Positions 25,022 through 38,060 of a stretch of DNA of 64,000 nt are shown here, piece by piece. The DNA comes from Ascidia mentula (Eukaryota > Chordata > Ascidiacea > Phlebobranchia > Ascidiidae), in the NCBI GenBank assembly GCA_947561715.1, contig OX387200.1, positions 126,501 to 190,500 of the forward strand, given 5' to 3'. The position numbers and the translations under genes are program-made. Numbering within the stretch: position 1 is the first letter of the stretch; the number at the start of each line of letters is the position of its first letter. The notes below the pieces were generated by a model. It searched no databases, was not told where the DNA came from, and worked only from the letters and a program-made list of their open reading frames with translations.

Positions 25022-27774
25022 GACGTTGTGAGTGACCTTGTACTTTGTAAACATGGTTGAAAATGATATTTTATTGCAGATTCAACGGTTCTCTTCCAAC
25101 ACTTCGTTTAAGGTTGGTTCCACTTCAAGCGGCGATTTCATTTCAAATAGATGTTAGATTTGTTTTTGTTTTTTGACCACACCAGGATAGTTGGGGCGGC
25201 ACCAAGTGTACAACTTGCATCGTTACGTACAGATAACTTTGGATGGTGGTCGCCAAGCTTCTGCCAGTTTATAAATGTCAGAGCTATATTATACAAAGTT
25301 TTGGCTTAGCACTGATGATATGTAGCACTAGTGTTGCAGCGTACGTGACACATCTGCAATAGCTTATATTGCATCAGCTGGTTGCGCAAACTTCTTGTTA
25401 TGCACACCAGACATGAGGCGAAATGCCAGAAATTCGCCTGCAGGCGCGGAAAGCTTCCACGAATGACCAGTTTAGCAACTCCTGTTTAACCAAGCGTATC
25501 ATTACACATATGCTCCATTATAATGTCAGTGGCCTTTTGATTTATACCAAATATGGAATCTTTAGCTGTTGTATTCTGTTACTCCATGTTTTAATTTGTG
25601 CCATATTTACAGGCTAGCGACCTGCAGTTACGTTACACAAGAAAACCAAACGGGAAACCGGAGGATCCTGACAAGTGTTTGTTTGGAAAGCATTTTACCG
25701 ACCACATGCTCGCCATCAAATGGAGTAAAGATAATGGTTGGTCCGCGCCTGTTATTAAACCAATTGAGAACATCAGCTTGCATCCAGCCACATCCGTCTT
25801 CCACTACGCAACAGAGGTAAGTTAATGGGGCACTATTTCCTGCCCAGAGTGGGGTTCGAACCAGTACCTATTGACTCACTACCCCCAACGCTCTCTGCAA
25901 CAAGTTAACAACAATATTTTCGCGAATCAAGTAACGAACGCGATAGTTTTGCGATTTACCGACAATAGTTTTTACGAAAACCAATTTATTTGTCCAGCTT
26001 TTCGAAGGAATGAAAGCTTATAGAACGGTGGACAATCGGATCGCGTTGTTTCGGCCGATGGAAAACATGAAACGAATGAAGAAGTCTGCAAAGCGAGCTT
26101 GTTTACCGGTAAGTTGACGCCCCCCGTGGAAACCTGATGAACATTTTCAGTCAAGGTCTTGCACAACGTCGGTCACGGTTGAAATACGCTGCTGCTGGTG
26201 TTTTGGAGTTGCTGACAAACAATATCCAAACGTATCTTGGCGCAAAACCCCTGACCATGCGTTGAGCCAGTGAAACTTATCAGACTAATGTTCCAAATGT
26301 TACTCCAACGTTTTAACTTGGGTTGATTTTTATGGCCAGGAATTTGACGAAGATGAATTGTTGAAATGCATAGCTGAGTTGGTTCGTGTTGAGCAGGAAT
26401 GGGTTCCGTATTCGACCAAGGCGTCGCTCTATTTGCGTCCCACTATGATTGGAACTGAGGTTCGTACACAGATCTCACAATTTCCAACAGGGCGCTTTTA
26501 ATGTGAGAATTGTCACAACTTTCCAGGCCTCGCTCGGTGTCAATATCTCAAACTCGGCCTTGCTCTACTGCATCACCTGTCCAGTTGGTCCGTACTTCAC
26601 AACAGGAACTTTCAACCCCGTTTCACTAATGGCCGACCCACGATTTGTGAGGGCAGCCAAGGGTGGTGTGGGATCGTACAAACTTGGAAGGTAAAGCAGT
26701 TTAACATTTGAAAATTCCTTTAGCTTGGTAGTTGGAGTTGCGGATGAAACGCACCACAAAGATTCATTAAAACTGGATCGATTCTGAGCCCAATAGTTTA
26801 TTAAGGTTTAGTTTTTCCAAAATTGCAAAAGACTTTGTGAATTCACCCGTGCATGGATCGTTGTATCCACAGTAATTACGGACCAACGATCGAAATCCAG
26901 GAGGAAGCTTTGAAGAGAGGTTGCCAACAAGTGTTGTGGCTTGCCGAAGATGACCACAAGGTCACAGAAGTCGGGACTATGAACGTCTTTATTTACTGGA
27001 TCAATGAAAACGGAGGTATCCCAGTTCAAGAACATCGTATTTATTCTAAAACACAAAATGATAAACATGGCATTGTTTCGTCATAGAGAAAGAACTTGCA
27101 ACAATGCCCCTCGACCGCGGAATCGTCCTCCCTGGTGTGACACGGTCATCGCTCATGGAGTTGGGAAGAGAATGGGGTGAATTCAAGGTCGTTGAGAAGG
27201 TCATTACCATGGGTGACGTCGTGAAAGCTCTCAACGAGAACAGGGTCCGTTGTAAGGGTTAATCTTGGAATATTATTCACTTACTTTGGAATTCATCTGC
27301 AGTTGATCGAAATGTTTGGAGCTGGAACTGCTTGTGTTGTTTGTCCGATCAATAGGATTCTGTACATGAACCAGGACCTCCACATTCCAACCATGGACAA
27401 TGGACCTGATGTTGCATCAAGATTCTACCAAGAACTGACAGATATTCAGGTATTTATATCAAACATGAAACAAAATGTCACAAATACGCACCTCGTTACT
27501 TTTTACATCACTTTGTGAAAGCACATAATTTAAAGTACAAAGTCTTATATTCTTTGTTAAACAAAGCAGTTGCACATACAACTGTTGGCCACGATTTGCA
27601 ACTCTGCCAATAGGCAAGCAAATAGTTCGTTGAAATTCCTGCAAATCCCGACCGTGAGGTTTTGCTTCTGTCATCACATTGTGTATGTTGTAGTACGGGA
27701 GGACTCCACACCATTGGTCTTATACCGTGGCTGACGACGTTGAAGCCGTGAACGCAGCAGAAAATCAAATCTAA
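24326..27774 (+). CDS. BCAT: Branched-chain-amino-acid aminotransferase, mitochondrial type
   Basis: PLP enzyme that transaminates Leu, Ile and Val with 2-oxoglutarate. Ten exons: 24326-24388, 25080-25112, 25613-25816, 25998-26108, 26340-26459, 26527-26690, 26873-27015, 27087-27244, 27303-27449, 27694-27774, giving 407 aa. The first two exons give an Arg/Ser/Thr-rich presequence without acidic clusters ([13 protein letters not shown]..., [11 protein letters not shown]), fitting mitochondrial import. Class IV aminotransferase motifs are [24 protein letters not shown] and [15 protein letters not shown], with the PLP lysine near residue 229. [12 protein letters not shown] and [13 protein letters not shown] follow. 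[11 protein letters not shown] keeps the CXXC redox pair of animal BCATs. Intron 1 has an ATT repeat and intron 3 a SINE fragment. Confidence 0.96.
24991..25021. repeat. ATT/TAT trinucleotide microsatellite
   Basis: About ten TAT units in BCAT intron 1. Confidence 0.95.
25822..25902 (-). repeat. tRNA-derived SINE fragment
   Basis: On the minus strand the segment reads GGGGGTAGTGAGTCAATAGG, then ACTGGTTCGAACCCCACTC, with a perfect polymerase III B-box (GGTTCGAACC, 25853-25862) and T-stem. The 5' part is not a complete tRNA cloverleaf. It lies in BCAT intron 3, starting a few bases after the splice donor. Confidence 0.5.
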
Positions 27775-30494
27775 ACTTATTTATTTCGATTCTTGCGCAA
27801 ATATTTTTCATACAAATTAGAAAAACACCTAAAGTTTTTCGCCTTTTTTGTTTAACACAAAAATGTGTCTGCTTTTTTTTGCACTGTACCTAAAGTTGTT
27901 TACACAAAACCTGAAAACACAAACTTCTATTTATAAAATACACAACGTGTTACCGCATACACCGGTATATGTGGGTATGTTGTGGTGTCAATTATCGCTT
28001 GCGTAGTTACCTTGCCTTGGGGAATAACCTAGAGTGAAAGTCGGTGGTCGGGATAATGAAGCTTTTGGAATGTTCCTTTGTGACGAAATAAGTTCTTTCA
28101 CGTTTATATTTGTTGTTTTTGGCCGAAAAATACGCGATACACAACTGACACATTTACACAACACTAAGTTAAGTTCCACTAATTTACTGTGACAATACAA
28201 ATTGTACAGCGATTGATGTTTGCCTCTTACTTTTGCATTAGTGTTTTTTTTCTTCCAAAATCTCAACGGTATCATTATTTGACGTAAAAAGTTTTAAACG
28301 ACATTTTGGTGACGAAGTTTTTTGTTCGTTTCGTTTTTGAATTTTACCAAACCTGCGTAGCTCATACTTGTGAAAAACTATTGTTGGTTATCACTAAACT
28401 AGGGGATGCACCGAAAGTTCGGGCGAAACTAAGGAATTTATAATTATTCGGTTTCGACCAAATATTTTCGCAAAATTCGGCCGAAACCGAAACTTTTTTA
28501 CTGCATGTAGCGAAAATACGCAAAGTTTAGAATAGATTCATTGTTTAAACTGTACGAATGTGTTCGTTTTGTTTGTTTTTGTCACCGAAATAATGAAAAT
28601 CAACTTTAAGCATTTGGTACAGTAGAGGTTATTCTTTAAGTGCCAAAAAGGCTGTATGATAGGATCAGTTCCAATCCTGCACATGTTTTGTTCAAGTTTA
28701 TTGCGTTTAAAGAGATGGATACCAAAATTTGTTTCGGTTTATTTTGTGCCGAATATTCGTTTTCGGCCGATTAAAAAAAAAAGTTTCGGTGTATCACTAG
28801 ATATCACTAAACCACAGTAGAGAAATCTCTTCTTGAGTTAATCCAGTAAAAGGTTTCCAAACCACGCCCCCTGTTTTGATTGGGCTATCTGTAAATCACG
28901 TGACCGGTTATTGAAAATTTCGATGCTTGGTTTTCAGAACGAAAGTAATTTTCATGGCATTTTTTACAAATTCAGAAGTTTGGTTTATTAATATAAAGAA
29001 TTTAATTCTCAAATTTTATGTTTCGTTCTATAACCGAAGCAAGAATACTTCTGTGTGTTCTAGTACTTGCTTTGTTTACAATAAAACCCCCAACCATTCT
29101 TTCCATTGGTATGAAGAGATTTCCAGTCAGACAACAATAATTTTCACACAATGTTGTTATTTCGTCGCGAATATTCGGCTAAAGTGTAAATACGACCTCC
29201 TATTCTAGATACGTCTTGAAATATAAAGGACAGGTGAAACGATAACATGCTTTAACGTGAAGTAAGTTAAATTAGATTAGGAATTCAAGCTGTTGTTTTG
29301 AAATGCCTCGTGTTCGGGCAAGCGTGACGTTATGATATTGAGGTTAGCAAACTGAGTTAATCAGCATGTTTGCCGGCAGAGCATTGCAAATAAGTCCATA
29401 GACTGCCCTTCTCGCCATCACCTCAAGGACATGACCTAGGGTAACCCCAAAAGTGGCGTCACCCGGAATGTAGGGGCGTGAAGTGGGCGTGACAAGCGTC
29501 CACCAAGTCAAAGCAATGTTGAACAGAAAGTTCCCATGTTGACGTGGTTGGAAGAGATTGGTTGACATTTCCAAGACAACACAAAACCAACCGGATTAAA
29601 AAGAAACGAGAGACAATCTTAGACTGGAAAAGTGAAACAAGCAGATTTACAACTGAAGGATTTGAAATAACCGTTGCATCAATTAACTTCGAACGAAAAA
29701 TCGACTCTAATCCTAATGCCAAGTTCTGCCGCTCTCAGCTACCACCCCACATTAAGTGTGCAAATAGTTTCTCAACATTAATTTCCGTCAGATTAATTTG
29801 TTGTAAAACCTGTGTGGACAACATCTCTGGTGACTGTGTTTACTCAGTCTGTGCTGAAACAAATATTTTCTGTCTGACCACCCGTGTTGACTGTCGCCCG
29901 TCAATACATCCTTTCACCGCATCTGTTGTGTTTCATGGACAAACTGACTAAGCCTAAGTCGCCCTGTATCGGAATGCGGATTTAAAGCGCGTGTGTATTT
30001 CAACCATAGAAGGTTTTCATAACAACAATGTTTCGGGTTGGGTTGAACTTTACATTATTTTAAGGCAAGAGGAATTGTCTGGGAATTAAAACCGTATTTT
30101 TCCGAGGATAAATATGATATGTAAATTATTACTTTAACACAGACTTCCACCTGAGTAACGAAACGTTTACTTTAAAACACAAAGTCGAGACGATTGATTG
30201 GTCTAAAGGTTCGATGAACGCACAGTGCACAAAGTTAACGCGGAGAAAATCTTTCACAAGAAAGTTGGTTTGCACAAGAGGCTGATGTTAAGATGATTCC
30301 AACCTCTTAATGGCCTTAACGCTAAATTTACGCAATTAAGCTACACTGCTTGCGAAAAACGCAAAACACAAAGTAAACTTGTGAGTACCAACAGAAATAA
30401 ACATCAGCCAATATCGAATATTAGAGGATTACAAGAAATTATAACCCTCCAACAGAGAAATAATATTGCAATGTTGGCTATGTGCTCAGGTGCG
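27775..30494. other. Gap between the convergent BCAT and PNPLA8 genes
   Basis: Contains one hAT MITE (28400-28801). Several short open frames exist, for example minus strand 29344-29574 with a hydrophobic stretch. None has convincing splice borders or a recognisable family. Confidence 0.5.
28400..28801. mobile_element. hAT-type MITE, second family (GGGATGCACCGA ends)
   Basis: The left end TAGGGGATGCACCGAAA and right end TTTCGGTGTATCACTAG are inverted copies, and the interior is rich in TTCGG/CCGAAA motifs in both orientations. The sequence TATCACTAAAC is present directly at 28389-28399 and again at 28802-28812. This is longer than the usual 8-bp hAT duplication, so the exact right border is uncertain. 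Confidence 0.8.
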
Positions 30495-33400
30495 TCATCT
30501 AGCGAATACTTTATGTCCGCTTCCAAGAGCCCCGACGCAAGCTCGAAATTTGTGGTCGTTCCTTTCAATATATTCCCGCGCATCTTCAACCATCAAATTC
30601 AACTTTTCTTCTTGGAAATCGTCAAGTTGTAAAGGTTCTAGAATAAAAGTTAAAAACAAACATCTCAAACCTCCTGCTGAAATTAGTGATGAAACAAAAA
30701 CGGTGCTCGTTGCATTCAAATACTTTCACATCCAAATATCTGTTCTGTTAAGCGTTATAAGCTGTTAAACCGGTAAAAATGTCAATAGAATGTTCAACCA
30801 ACCAATTCGAATTTTGACACGTCCTTTCTACTGTGACGTCACAACTAACCTCGTATAAAAGGGTTGAAACGGAAATACGTTGCATCCGGTAAAAGATCGT
30901 ACATCACCGTGTGGACTTCTGTTAAAAATATTTCACACAATAAGTTAATGAACAGAAATATGGGGTAGAAATGATTTGTAGGTGGAAGGTTTGATAACTA
31001 ATCTATTCATGTCCTGTCTGTTTAAGGCCGTAATTCCCAAGAGAAAATGCGGAACTTGATAGTGATGAGGTCATTACATTAATTATCTGTAGTTTACGTT
31101 ATTGATGGAAGTCTGTGAAAATCCTGTTTTCCAAACAATGTTGTGGGCGAAGCTAATTTTAAATCAAAATTCAACTTTAAGTTTAGACAAAACCGGCCAC
31201 CTGAAACACTGGTGGCGCTGTCGACCACTTTTAAGAGTTTGTCTTTGAGGGAAAGGAATTGTTCGCTGGTCGGTCCAACTGTGGGTTCGTATCTACCAGT
31301 GCCAACTGAAACAACGCATTGTATGGGAGCATTCGGCCACAACAAACTGCATTCATTCATCGCCACTCCAGCTGGATTGTTTGTCAGCAAACCTCCATCC
31401 TGAGTTGAAAAGGAATTATTAAACTCAATCCCTGTGTGATGTTGATTCCACTTTGATCCACTAAATGTGGGGTTATGAACGAAGATATTAAAAAACCAAG
31501 ACAATGGAATCATTGAAACAAATCAAACTTTGTACCAACCATAAAAATAACAGATTTCAGGCACAACAAACACCTAATCTGAGAATCTACATTATGGAAA
31601 CCCACCCCAAGCACCACAAGTGTGAAATTGCTTGAGTGTTGTACCTGATGTATGTTGCTGTGCTTCTTAAATTCCTCAAAGTAGCCTGGAGCAGCAGAAG
31701 AGGCTCGTAATGCTTCCCATAGCTTGCCACGACATGTACCTGGCCAATGGGTAAGACGGGTACCAGGTACAATGCTGCAACACAAACAACACTTTTAAGC
31801 CAAGTGCATTTAACAAAAACTCACAAACAACAATAAAATTAAAGAGTATGTGAAAAAAACACATTTTTTACACAAAAAAATCCTTGCATAACTATTAAAT
31901 ATTTCCATCAGTAGAAACCTGTAATTTCTCCACACAAATGGTTTAAGCATCATTCTGTTAACCAGTGTTGAAACGGCACAACATTTCGGGGTGTCCTCGT
32001 CTGCTGCTGTTTCAATTAACAATCTGTTGCCTACAAACACATAGAAGTTATCTCTAAAATTAATTGATTACATATTCCCCAAACTCTGGTCAAAATGAGA
32101 ATTTTGCTGAAACTTTAAAGATTTAAAAAGAATTTCTTTAAAAGTTAATTTTTTAGGTTGAATATTCTGCCAGTGGTTACTAACATTTAAAATTAATGTG
32201 TTGATTTGATCACCGCTGAAACATCACGCAACCAATACATGTTCAAAACCAAAAAAATAACATGAAACTTTGCTTACCAAAGACAGTTTTTAGTATTTTT
32301 TCAAGTGTCTCCGAATTATAGTAAGCGTGAGCTGTGACAAGCTTGCGAGTTCCTTCCAATCTACTTTGGTTGAAAACTTCTGATCCGAGTTGTCTGAAGT
32401 CCACAAATAACAGCATTAAAATAATACATGGCAAATATTTAATATCAAACAAGACATTTCTAATATTATTGACAATTAGCTGCATGTTTTTGTCTGTTCA
32501 CCTATAAATAGATTCGATGTCAGCAACCGGAAGTTTCTTTATTCCAAGTAGAAAAGCAAGTATTGCCCCCGTGCTGACCCCACAAATATAATCAAACATT
32601 TCATGGATGTTTTTTCCACTTAACTCGGACAAACGACGAAAGATTTCAACAGAGAGAACACCCCTGTGTGAGACAATAACCTTTAAGATAATACTCACAA
32701 TAAGTTGCAACTGTAAGGGTTGAATACAATATGTTCAAACTTAAAGAGCGTAGCATAGTAACATGATGTTTGATTATGATGGCACAGCATGTTCATGCAA
32801 CAAAATTCTTCACATTAATTTGTAACATGGGATTCTGCTTCTACTGGAAGACATATTGTGAAACCACTGATTAGACAGCTAGAAAGTATTCTTACCTACA
32901 ACCACCTCCATCGATGCATAACACACGAATACCTCGTTGCTTAGGAGGGTCAACAGAACCCAACAATGCAAGAGTCATCCTCAACGATGGAAAAATATCT
33001 TTGTCAAATGTTGTGCGATAAATGTGAGTGATTTCACGGATTGCATTTTCCTAATTTACAAAATGACTCACAGATAAATCATGTAGTCCATGTATGTTAT
33101 ACGTTATAAGTACCTTGACGGCAGTAATTCTTGTGTCTGGGTATTTGAGCAGATGATTTTTAAGATCTTCAAGGTTTTCACAAACTGTAGTCAGACTGTT
33201 TGCATCTCGGATACTCTGGATTAAACATCTCGTCCGATTGTTTATTTCAATCTTTCGTGCAATTTTGTCTTTCTGGCTCTAAGTTGTAGCAAAAAAATAA
33301 AAGCAGGTCTATGAAAACATAGTAAAAAAGTTACCTGAATTCTAACCGCTTCTTTTTCTTCTTCATCAATTTTAATTTGTTTTAATTTTTCGCCATCATC

Positions 33401-34267
33401 CAAAGGTCCAGTAGATGATAGGTAAGGAATAAATTGATACAAACTATCTAGCAAGGAAAGTTGGCTTTCTTTTGGTTCTTTAACTTCTGGAGGTTTCATA
33501 ATCCCATTTTCTTCATCACTTGACATCTTCACAGTCGACTCGGATCCTTCTAAAAAGTTCTTCTGAGAAATAAAGCTGAAAAAAGTGTTTGCAGGCATTT
33601 CTACAAACTGCTTCACAGATGACAACAAAGAACTTGTTTGCGAATTTTCTTCCTTGACTTTCTCTATGAGAATATCATATTGTGAATGTGGTCTTCCCTC
33701 TCTCTCATCAGATAAATCTGATGGTTCCATATTTCCTTTCTCTGGATTTTTTTGTCCACTTTTATCTTTATTATGGCCACCACCACCGAACTCAGGAAGT
33801 CTGTAGTCTTCATCACAGCTTTCTGATAACTCCAAATGTGAAGATGCAAAATATACAAGAGGTTGTTCAACTTCTTTGCAATCTTTCAGTAAAACTTGAT
33901 TTTGCCGAGGTTGTTTTGATCTTAGTAGAACAGCTTTGGATGAGTTTGATACAAGAAGTCTGGCGAAATTAGATAGCGAGGCTTTTGATTGTGAAATGTG
34001 TTCAGGAACAAACATAGACAATTCCATACAGTATTTGCACTTAGTTTTAACTTCAACGTATATAGTGTTTAAGAACATAAATATTCTTTTTGTCTGAAGG
34101 GAATATTTATGTTTCAAAACATTCATCACACTTGGCTGATGTCTTTGGTTTCTTGCTTCTCTGGTGAGGACAATACTTGGCGCCAGGCATTTTCTTATGC
34201 ATGAACTTGTCAACTTGGACTTGTGCAAGGAACAAATATTCCCATGGCATAGCGTGGCAACAACCAT
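30495..34267 (-). CDS. PNPLA8: Calcium-independent phospholipase A2-gamma (patatin-like phospholipase 8)
   Basis: Membrane-bound lipase of mitochondria and peroxisomes that cleaves phospholipid acyl chains. Ten exons in minus order: 34267-33335, 33278-33114, 33050-32896, 32663-32502, 32393-32278, 32030-31919, 31774-31645, 31399-31201, 30918-30850, 30637-30495, giving 727 aa (human about 782). A long variable N-terminal region is followed by ENLEDLKNHLLKYPDTR. The patatin domain has IDGGGCRG (oxyanion hole), YICGVSTGAI (Gly-x-Ser-x-Gly with the nucleophile Ser) and IHQDGGLLTNNP (catalytic Asp in DGG). RASSAAPGYF and VVSVGTGRYEP are also typical. The final exons encode LLPDATYFRFNP and EYIERNDHKF, as in vertebrate PNPLA8. 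The start codon choice is less certain than the rest. Confidence 0.95.
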
Positions 34268-35123
34268 ATTATTTCACTGCAGACTTGGTAATAAACATCT
34301 GAAAACATGTTGAGCATATTTAAATTCTAAACTGAATACCAGAGGATCAAACACAATCGAAAAATGTCCATTCTTGGCCCAATTTAAAACTCAAACAAAT
34401 TCCACTACTTACCACAAGATATAACAAAATAACTCAAGAAACCTCAAAACAAACGCTGTTTAGTTTTCTTCCGTTCAAAGAAGCAGGTTTATTTAGGACT
34501 TATTCAAGCGTAACGTGTCAGCTGATTCTACGCCCATACTTAGGGTTACTATAGGTCAAACTGTTTTTCACCTTACATTACAATGCACGACACCAGCTTG
34601 TCACACAAATACTGTTTCACTAAATTCAAAACAGCTTTACCATCACCCATTTTTTGAGTTTATTTTGAAACTGTATTTATATTTAGTAAACAGTTTACAA
34701 AATTAGAAAAAAAATATGCAAATGGGTGAATAGAAGTGGTGGGGTTCATCTGGTTCGTGCAAAAACCGGTTTTTGGAATTTAACGACCTTCGCGAACCGG
34801 TTGTTAACAAGCTTATGCCTATGTTTACTTCAAGCTTGGTATTCCCACATGCTGCTAGTTAGAGAAACGGATGCTAAAAATATTTGAATCCCACCACTGG
34901 TACCAAAACACCCAACATAAAAGATTGATACGAGCACAAGTTTGTTGATAGACAAAAGGCAGATACAAAAAAATTGCATATATGATGTTATAGCATAGGT
35001 TAATCACGAAAATCATGCTGCATCATACAAGTTTTCCACATTGTGCAGATTAAACCAAGTCTTTTAAACAAGAATTTTGAAGACATACTGAAGAATACGT
35101 GCACATAGCTTCAGTGATTGAGA
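34268..35123. other. Gap between PNPLA8 and PIPOX copy A
   Basis: Contains a candidate MITE (34735-34898). Otherwise no gene or RNA was recognised. Confidence 0.55.
34735..34898. mobile_element. Candidate short MITE with imperfect inverted ends
   Basis: AGTGGTGGGGTTCA at the left and TGAATCCCACCACT at the right are inverted copies with one mismatch. The interior has ACCGGTT-type palindromes. No target duplication could be identified, so the assignment is tentative. Confidence 0.45.
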
Positions 35124-37589
35124 TTAAAGATTAGATTTGGATGGAAAACGTGACAAGGCAAAATGTTTTACATCGTAGGATGGTTGTTTAAACATTGAAA
35201 GTTCTCCAAGAATTTTTCCCACAACCGGGGAGAGTTTGAATCCATGACCTAGAAAATTTCACAGTAATAAGAAAATCGTAATTTCATTCTGCCAACAATC
35301 AATTGGTCAATAAATCAAAAATCATTTATGGATGCTTTCATCACCCTCAAGAAATACACAAAAACATAGAGGGTTTAAACAAAATACCTGAAAAACCGGT
35401 ACCGATAACAATGTTTTCGTGTCCGGGTAAGTTATCAATGATAAAATCCCTGTCAGGCGTCATCTAAACAAAAATATTATTTCAAATTAAAACAGGCATG
35501 CAACTTTACCTTGGTGCCAAACAAAAACCTTGCTGTTTTATTTGTACATACTGAATAAATGCATGTTTCAACGAATGCTGGAACAGGAATGAGGCCTGGA
35601 TAACAGTTCTTCACAATTTCTGTCAAAGTTTCCATGTTCTTTGTTTTCTCCAGTTTAATATTTTTGCTCAAATTTTGTCGATTTTTATTCTCAACCTCAA
35701 CCCCCTGATGCAAACAAACCTAGAGAAACAAAACGTCATTCCACACCACACAATAAACATTTCATCTGAAAAAAATGTCACAAAATTTAACTCTTTGATC
35801 TATGTTAGATCATATAAGTTAAAATGAGGCAAATTTACATTTTGTTTAGTCCATCCCAGTTTACCTTCATTAATCCTGGGTACTCCATGATAGGTGTTGA
35901 ATAAACCTTCATGGTGTCGGAGAAAACAATGTAAGTTGATGGGAAATTATCAATGGAGTAGATTTCTGGATGCCTTGCTCTCCAAAAAACAACATCAACT
36001 TCCAACGGCTGTTGGCAAGATAAAAAAAATTTAAATCTAAAGCTCAAAAACGTTTGTGGCATCACAGGGCTCAAACTTACACAAGCCTTCCATAAAACTA
36101 GAAATATTGTGAAATTACATGTGAACAAATGTAGTCAGGCTAAATGCAATGGGTAAGTTTCACAAATATTAATGTTTACTTAATGTCTAGGGCAAAATAC
36201 ACTTAAAGTGAATGATCCTAAACAGGTCTTGTTAAAATAACATCATTGATTGTAAACAATCAAACTTATTTAATAAACTTATTAAATTGAACTTAAGTTG
36301 ACTTTGATTATTCGTGTAGGGCACTCACACACTCTGTACATTTACCTTAACTGGAAGGGTCACACCATGTTTGGAAACAATCTTGTTGATCCACGATCCA
36401 CAATTTAGAACAACAGACACGCTCTCATACATTCCTTTATTTGTGTGGATTTTAACCAACTTTTTGGAAACAGGCTCAACATCCAACACTTCTTCATTGT
36501 CTTGAATTTTTCCACCCAAATGCAGAAGTGATTTCTTAATAATTGTAACTTAGTAAGTGGAACGCTGGTGAGCCATATTAAAAGGCCAGTTTTAAAGGGG
36601 TGTCATTTATTTTTAGTAACATAACTTGAAGAAATACAAGCTGGAATATATTCAGGCAAGAGTGGGAATAAATCTTCCATGAAAGGTTAACACTCATAAA
36701 TGTTCAGTGATTCCCGAAATACAGAAGAAATTTGGATGTCGCGATACTCAGCAACGAACCAACAACAACATCCAATACTGACAAAAACCCTATTTCAGCT
36801 GATTTAACAAATACAAAAAAGTTTGACTTCACCATAATAAACTCACAGCGCAAGCACATGGCTTAAAGTTTCATCGGGACAAAATCAACATCCAGCAAAA
36901 TTACAACTGAAGTAATGGGAGCTGCAGCACCCAAGTTGGAGACCACTGGTTTAATTAATGGGCTATTTTGTTCTATATTACCACAGCGTACCTACCTTCA
37001 GTGCAATTAAACAAGCATTGGCTTTTAACACTCCCCCAGATAAATCCAAAATACCATTAAATCCATTTGGAGAAAACCCTGGAAATTGTCTTCTTATCTC
37101 ATGAAATGTCAGTTCTTTGTACTCGACACCAATATTTTCAAGAACATTAATTTTTCGTTGATTGTTTTTTGCTGTGTCTATATATTGACAAGGTCTAAAA
37201 TATCAAGCAAGTTGTGCTACATAAAATTGGTCTGCATCGAAACACTTGAAAGTTGCAAAATTAAGAGCAATAAATCCACGTCCACTCACACTAACAGTTG
37301 TTGGCAGGATTCCTTCTCCAGTTGATTCCACTTCAGAGTGGATTCTGGCATCAAATCTCCGTGTTGTTTCGTTGTATATGCAGAGCGGAAAATTCTTGAA
37401 TAGCCTTGAGAACTTCCATACTTGTGGCCAATCTTAAACTAACAAGAATTATCTGCTACAATTTGTCATCTTTTCGATTTGTTTACAAACCTGTTCAAGT
37501 AGTAGAACTGATTTATTTTGTTCTGCTAAGTGGCAAGCAGTCCACAGACCAATAATCCCTGCACCGCATACAACAACATCATATGGCAT
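35124..37589 (-). CDS. PIPOX: Peroxisomal sarcosine oxidase / L-pipecolate oxidase-like, tandem copy A
   Basis: FAD-dependent oxidase of N-methylated or cyclic amino acids (MSOX/PIPOX family). Eight exons in minus order: 37589-37491, 37432-37290, 37194-36996, 36534-36346, 36008-35865, 35719-35552, 35463-35388, 35248-35124, giving 380 aa (human 390). The N-terminus is a Rossmann motif ([15 protein letters not shown]). [14 protein letters not shown] aligns with the MSOX segment holding the two active-site Arg. [18 protein letters not shown] and [13 protein letters not shown] (Lys and His) follow. [17 protein letters not shown] carries the Cys that binds FAD covalently, and GTGFSGHGFK completes the site. 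The C-terminus is SNL, a plausible non-canonical peroxisomal PTS1. It is the downstream-most of three head-to-tail copies. Confidence 0.94.
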
Positions 37590-38060
37590 TTCCTACTCAC
37601 AATACTTAGCACCTTCACACAGAATAAAACTAAATGTAACATCCAATGAAAATGGAGCTGACAAATTGAACTGATTGGTATTTGTGGTAAATAAACATGG
37701 AATTGCAACATGGAGGAATGTAAGAATGCAAGGTTGATGGAGGAAATTATAAATTGAAAAATAAAAACAACAGCAACATGTGCTTCTAAAGTATTGGACG
37801 GCAAACATGACAACTGTGATGTATTGTATGCAGAAATAATGTCGGAAAGTGTGTGATTGCGATATACTGGATCACAATGCAAGAATCCAACTGTCAGATG
37901 AATATTCCACTAAGCTTTTTGTTAAGAAAAAAACTACAAATCCTTTGATTAAAACTGAATTTAAAAATAACTGACGTATATTGTAAGTTAAACTATGAGG
38001 AAATTGTACACAGAACAACTGTATTGCAACAATACACCAATTATCAACATGACAGAAAGA
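37590..38060. other. Spacer between PIPOX copies A and B
   Basis: About 470 bp, AT-rich, with no coding segment recognised. It should contain the 3' UTR of copy B and the promoter of copy A. Confidence 0.55.

Noticed and set aside
29344..29574. Minus-strand open frame with hydrophobic residues (LFNIALTWWTLVTPTSRP)
   Set aside because: The composition looks protein-like, but there is no good acceptor or donor, no partner exon and no family I recognise.
34735..34898. Firm assignment of this element to the hAT superfamily
   Set aside because: The ends resemble hAT ends, but no 8-bp duplication flanks it.
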